Source: JACKIC01 sp964543795
GTDB lineage: Bacteria; Planctomycetota; UBA1135; UBA2386
Assembly (NCBI GenBank): GCA_964543795.1
Contig: CAZIZN010000007.1
Span: 165,102 to 229,101, forward strand
Length of the DNA stretch: 64,000 bases
Direction: 5' to 3'
In this document: positions 63,859 to 64,000 of the stretch, in pieces
Layout: each line of letters opens with the position of its first letter
How positions within the stretch are numbered: position 1 is the stretch's first letter
The notes under the pieces: generated by a model
Database searches by the model: none
The model's input: only the letters and a program-made list of their open reading frames with translations
Told to the model about the DNA's origin: nothing
Program-made: the position numbers and the translations under genes

Positions 63859-64000
63859 GTGGGGATGCCCTTGGTGGGGCGCACGATGTTCGCACGCGCC
63901 GCCTCCCGAGACGAGGCTCGGCCCCCGCGGGGAACCTGCGGGCGTCTAGGAGTCTGCGCCGCGGGTGACGAGTGCGTGGCCGATTCCCGGTTTGGAATAG
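63859..64000. other. Upstream region of the CHAT gene, window edge
   Basis: 142 bases. It includes the presumed promoter of the leftward CHAT gene, but no clear TANNNT box lies at the usual distance. No feature is identified up to the end of the window. Confidence 0.3.

Overview
The window is very GC-rich bacterial chromosome (about 70% G+C by eye). It is almost completely coding on both strands, with gaps mostly under 200 bases. The best guess is a member of the Planctomycetota. Supporting points are the many large secreted proteins with carboxypeptidase-regulatory-like (CarboxypepD_reg) modules, Kelch/FG-GAP/ELWxTDGT-type repeats, a cytochrome-c/monooxygenase-like TPR lipoprotein, extended ECF sigma factors beside a Hanks-type kinase, a CHAT-domain protein, and the scarcity of Shine-Dalgarno sequences. 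This is inference from gene content; there is no rRNA or tRNA in the window to settle it.

Layout. 1-4.7 kb: end of an unknown gene, moaA, then a leftward murein-peptide operon (MpaA-like amidase, DppB, DppC) and a small membrane protein. 4.7-19.5 kb: proline racemase/hydroxyproline epimerase, a DUF1579 protein, a DUF445 protein, a PDZ-like secreted protein, a GT-C glycosyltransferase, a sialidase-SGNH esterase fusion lipoprotein, an ABC-F ATPase, a PHM-like/TPR lipoprotein and pyruvate phosphate dikinase. 19.5-36.8 kb: argS, a 937-residue CarboxypepD_reg protein, a hipBA toxin-antitoxin module with an operator array, a sigma factor fused through a membrane segment to a large beta-sandwich array, two Kelch-like secreted proteins, a lipoprotein, and a sigma-less paralogue of the fusion protein. 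36.8-46.1 kb: a queuosine-precursor transporter, a cytochrome c lipoprotein, an AtuA pair, a phosphotransacetylase-like enzyme, a lipoprotein, thiol peroxidase, and a tightly overlapped leftward operon (biotin carboxylase, biotin carrier, DinB/YfiT, RlmN). 46.1-64 kb: small secreted and membrane proteins, a nucleotidyltransferase-like pair, a tandem-repeat secreted protein, a glycosyltransferase, an ECF sigma factor, a vitellogenin-N/HEAT-like protein, a large Ser/Thr kinase with TPRs, a tandemly duplicated DUF4920 protein, an FG-GAP protein and a membrane-anchored CHAT protein.

Most notable is a family of four long near-perfect palindromes (about 90 bp, at 4.7, 21.2, 26.3 and 39.9 kb). Their outer ends coincide with the stop codons of six unrelated genes, and their loop-proximal stems vary in a compensated way. 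Other highlights are the membrane-tethered sigma-factor fusion with a nearby sigma-less paralogue, a bacterial vitellogenin-like domain, a nearly exact 420-bp in-frame tandem duplication, a C-terminal domain shared by five secreted proteins plus a 46-bp orphan copy of its end, and a recurrent TANNNT box about 10 bases before start codons, which suggests many leaderless transcripts.
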